Below, piece by piece: positions 4,939 through 6,782 of a stretch of DNA of 6,782 nucleotides. The position numbers and the translations under genes are program-made. The stretch is from NCBI GenBank assembly GCA_035693105.1, contig DASSHC010000289.1:1-6782 (forward strand). Reading direction: 5' to 3'. The stretch is from DASSHC01 sp035693105 (GTDB lineage: Bacteria > Chloroflexota > Chloroflexia > Thermomicrobiales > Thermomicrobiaceae). The notes below the pieces were generated by a model, which worked only from the letters and a program-made list of their open reading frames with translations, had not been told where the DNA came from and made no database searches. Positions within the stretch are counted from its first letter, which is position 1; every line of letters starts with the position of its first letter.

Positions 4939-6015
4939 GTGGGCGCGATCGGCTATCCGCTGCTGCTGCGGCCGAGCTACGATAAGAAGATCTGGGGCGG
5001 GCGCCGGCTGGAGCGCGTGCTGGGCAAGCCGCTTCCCGGCACGGCGCCGATCGGCGAGTCACTGGAGAGCGGCGACGCGGCGGTCGTGCTCAGCGGCCCG
5101 CTGGCCGGGCGCGCGCTGGGCGAGCTGGCGCGCACGCACGGCGCGGCGCTCCTGGGCGAGCGCGGCCTGGCCGCCAGCCGGCCCATCGGCGATTTCCCGC
5201 TGCTGGTCAAGTTCATCGACGCGAGCGACATTCTCTCGATCCAGGTCCACCCCGACGACGCCGGCGCGCCCGAAGGACGGCGCGGCAAGACCGAGGCCTG
5301 GCACGTGGTGGCGGTCGAGCCGGGCGCCGAGCTGATCACCGGCCTGACCGGGGCGCACGAGCCGGAGAGGCTGCGCGCGGCCATCGCCGAAGGCAGCCTG
5401 GCCGGGCTGCTGGAGCGGCGGGTGGTCGCGCCGGGCGACACGCTGCTGGTGCGCGCGGGCACGCTGCACGCCATCGGCGCCGGGGTCCTTCTCTACGAGG
5501 TGCAGCAGAACAGCGACGTCACCTACCGCTTCTACGACTGGGAGCGGCGCGACGCGGCGGGGCGGCCGCGCGAGCTGCATCTGGGTCAGGGTCTGCGCGC
5601 CCTGCGCGCCGAGCAGCGGGCCGAGCCGGTGACGGCGCTGGAGCAGGGCGAGGGCCGCGCGCTGCTGGCCGCCTGCCGCTACTTCGCGCTGGAGCGCTGG
5701 CAGCTGCGCGGCCAGATGCCATTGCCGGCCACGCCGGGCACCTTCCGGCTCGTGAGCTGCATCGCGGGCGCGGCCGAGCTACGCGCCGGCGGCACCACGA
5801 CCACCATCCAGCACGGCCAGACCGTGCTCCTGCCGGCCGATCTGCCCGCCGGCGTGATCGACGGAGATGCGACCCTCCTGGTCAGCTCCATCCCCGATCT
5901 GGAGCGGGATGTCGTCGCGCCGCTGCGCCGGGCCGGGCACGCGCCCGAGGCGATCGCGCGGCTCGACGGCGGCAGCGGCGATCTGGCGCGGCCCATCGCC
6001 GTGGCGGGAGCCTGA
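4939..6015 (+). CDS. manA: Mannose-6-phosphate isomerase, class I
   Basis: This zinc-dependent cytoplasmic cupin enzyme interconverts mannose 6-phosphate and fructose 6-phosphate, linking mannose use and GDP-mannose supply to glycolysis. The 358-aa protein opens with the family's LLRPSYDKKIWGGRRL. The metal ligands are visible as Q102 and H104 (SIQVHPDD), E119 (GKTEAWHV) and H177 (AGTLHAIGAG). The block QQNSDVTYRFYDWER (189-203) that follows is diagnostic. The C-terminal cupin half ends in an Ala-rich tail of about 40 residues that I do not recognise. The start is GTG at 4939, 8 bases after AAGGAGG; GTG at 4933 is in frame but only 2 bases from the SD. It begins 62 bases after the BFD gene and may be read from the same promoter. 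The next gene follows after 1 base. Confidence 0.95.
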   Translation: MGAIGYPLLLRPSYDKKIWGGRRLERVLGKPLPGTAPIGESLESGDAAVVLSGPLAGRALGELARTHGAALLGERGLAASRPIGDFPLLVKFIDASDILSIQVHPDDAGAPEGRRGKTEAWHVVAVEPGAELITGLTGAHEPERLRAAIAEGSLAGLLERRVVAPGDTLLVRAGTLHAIGAGVLLYEVQQNSDVTYRFYDWERRDAAGRPRELHLGQGLRALRAEQRAEPVTALEQGEGRALLAACRYFALERWQLRGQMPLPATPGTFRLVSCIAGAAELRAGGTTTTIQHGQTVLLPADLPAGVIDGDATLLVSSIPDLERDVVAPLRRAGHAPEAIARLDGGSGDLARPIAVAGA

Positions 6016-6016
6016 G

Positions 6017-6346
6017 GTGGCCCGCTACGGCGCCGAGACGCGGCTCTCGCCGGCCCAGGTCTACGCCCGCGCCCGTGAGGCCTTCGGCCCGGAGGGCCGG
6101 CTGGGGCTGGAGCGGACCGAGCGCAGCCCGATGCGCGAGGTCTACGCCGGCGGGGGCGGCTACGTGATCGTGCGCGCCTGGCGTGCCGGGCCGACGCAGG
6201 TCGAGCTGGAGGTCTGGCAGTTCGACCCGGAGGCCGAGCAGTTCGTGCGCTCCCTCCCCGGCCCCGGCAACTGGCTGCAGCGCCACTGGGGCTCCTGGCG
6301 GCGGGAGCGGGGCGAGCGCGGTCGCCGCGATGGTTCTCCGCTGTAG
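6017..6346 (+). CDS. Hypothetical protein, 109 aa, coupled to manA
   Basis: The protein starts MARYGAETRLSPAQVYARA, contains a conspicuous YAGGGGYVIVRAW segment (about residues 43-55), and then a strand-like VELEVWQFDPEAEQFVRSL. From memory this resembles a group of small uncharacterised Chloroflexota proteins with an FEGGGGYV-like motif; I cannot name a function. There is no signal peptide or membrane segment. GTG at 6017 is one base after the manA stop, with GGGAG six bases upstream, so translation is probably coupled to manA. The C-terminus is unusual: RRERGERGRRDGSPL is followed by a TAG that belongs to the GTAGGGGC repeat at 6343. The repeat may have replaced an original end of the gene. 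Confidence 0.72.
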   Translation: MARYGAETRLSPAQVYARAREAFGPEGRLGLERTERSPMREVYAGGGGYVIVRAWRAGPTQVELEVWQFDPEAEQFVRSLPGPGNWLQRHWGSWRRERGERGRRDGSPL

Positions 6347-6370
6347 GGGCAGACTTCTGTGTCTGCCCAC
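6343..6370 (+). repeat. GTAGGGGCAGAC palindromic repeat, copy 1
   Basis: GGGCAGAC (6347-6354) pairs perfectly with GTCTGCCC (6361-6368) around a TTCTGT loop, preceded by GTAGG. The second copy lies about 90 bases further on. The hairpin could act as a terminator for the manA operon, although no T tract follows. I recall this style of repeat as abundant in Chloroflexota genomes; this was not verified here. Confidence 0.75.
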
Positions 6371-6432
6371 GTTGCCCATCGCCGGGGTTTGTCGAAGTCA
6401 CCAAACGCGGTCCATGGCCCCGTCGCGATGCC

Positions 6433-6466
6433 GTAGGGGCAGCAGGGCAGACACGGAGGTCTGCCC
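6433..6466 (+). repeat. GTAGGGGCAG palindromic repeat, copy 2, with inverted core
   Basis: The lead GTAGGGGCAG is the same as in copy 1. The hairpin core, GGGCAGAC (6445-6452) with GTCTGCCC (6459-6466), has the loop ACGGAG, which is closer to copy 1 when read as its complement. The hairpin core therefore appears to be flipped relative to the lead. The sequence between the copies (6371-6432) holds no gene. Confidence 0.7.
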
Positions 6467-6485
6467 TTGCAGCGGGAAGACGTGG

Positions 6486-6559
6486 CCTATCGGACGAGGC
6501 AAATCCTCGTCGTTCGCCCCGAACTCCCCCTGTCATCCCGAGCGCAGTCGAGGGATCCG
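6486..6559 (+). repeat. Composite interspersed repeat, forward orientation
   Basis: A small hairpin GACGAGG (6493-6499) with CCTCGTC (6505-6511) around CAAAT is followed by the TGTCATCCCGAG unit. Bases 6528-6559 are identical to 77-108. The whole arrangement repeats that at 1-60 on the other strand. It ends 27 bases beyond the stop of the minus-strand gene at 6586. Confidence 0.8.
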
Positions 6560-6585
6560 ACCTCACCCACGCCCGATGTTCATCG

Positions 6586-6782
6586 TCAGCCCCGAACCGC
6601 GCTGAAGACCCTGCGCCCAAGCATGAACACCAGCACCGCGGCCAGCGCCAGTAGGGGGGCGAGCACGAACGGCGGACTGCCGGGCACCGGATGATACTCC
6701 GTCCCCTGCTCGCTCATCTCCAGCAACCCCAGCGGCCTGGCGATAAAGCCGTGCTCCTCGCTGACCGGGACGTAGCTCTTGC
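6586..6782 (-). CDS. C-terminal part of a membrane-anchored protein (5' end beyond the window)
   Basis: An open minus-strand frame enters from the right edge and ends at TGA (6588-6586). The 64 visible residues begin KSYVPVSEEHGFIARPLGLL and finish in one hydrophobic segment, FVLAPLLALAAVLVFMLG (about residues 38-55), followed by a basic tail RRVFSAVRG. This is the layout of an extracytoplasmic domain fixed to the membrane by a C-terminal helix with its tail inside the cell. The family cannot be told from this fragment. Bases 6781-6782 are the end of an incomplete codon. It runs convergently toward the manA operon. Confidence 0.65.
   Translation of the reverse strand, partial: KSYVPVSEEHGFIARPLGLLEMSEQGTEYHPVPGSPPFVLAPLLALAAVLVFMLGRRVFSAVRG

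Noticed and set aside
6343..6559. CRISPR array
   Set aside because: The repeats are of different families and orientations, are palindromic, and are not evenly spaced with unique spacers. No cas gene is seen.

Overview
The window is a compact, very GC-rich bacterial chromosome segment. Almost every gene starts with GTG, Shine-Dalgarno (SD) sequences are strong, and gene boundaries carry short interspersed palindromic repeats of the TGTCATCCCGAG... and GTAGGGGCAGAC...GTCTGCCC kinds. From memory, these repeats, an archaeal-type dUTPase and an HcnA/HcnB-like Fe-S/flavin module fit the Chloroflexota, perhaps a relative of the Thermomicrobia. There is no rRNA or marker gene to prove this, so the lineage is an inference.

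Layout. Bases 1-108 hold repeat elements. Bases 188-350 look like a free-standing small-RNA gene on the + strand: promoter, about 129 nt with strong hairpins, and a terminator-like end. A minus-strand operon then reads leftwards from about 3050: arginyl-tRNA synthetase (argS), an archaeal-type dUTPase (dut), and an unrecognised 94-aa protein that ends against the RNA terminator. The divergent intergenic region (3015-3319) holds an argS promoter candidate, a long imperfect inverted repeat and a good sigma-70-like promoter for the + strand.

The + strand operon starts with three overlapping genes: an HcnA-like [2Fe-2S] protein, a short FAD protein of the HcnB/opine-oxidase alpha type, and a separate BFD-like [2Fe-2S] protein. 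Together they correspond to the electron-transfer part of hydrogen cyanide synthase, opine oxidase or dye-linked proline dehydrogenase complexes. The amino-acid-oxidising DAO-family subunit is not in the window. Class I mannose-6-phosphate isomerase (manA) follows, then a 109-aa protein whose stop codon lies inside a repeat. Bases 6347-6585 are a cluster of repeats. The window ends in the C-terminal 64 codons of a minus-strand, membrane-anchored protein that is cut by the edge.

How the genes fit together. argS and dut are housekeeping (translation and nucleotide-pool hygiene). The Fe-S/flavin trio is an electron-transfer module of unknown substrate. manA supplies mannose or fructose 6-phosphate. 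Nothing in the sequence links the redox trio to manA functionally beyond co-direction. The points most worth following up are the candidate small RNA, the split redox module without its partner, and the composite repeats.
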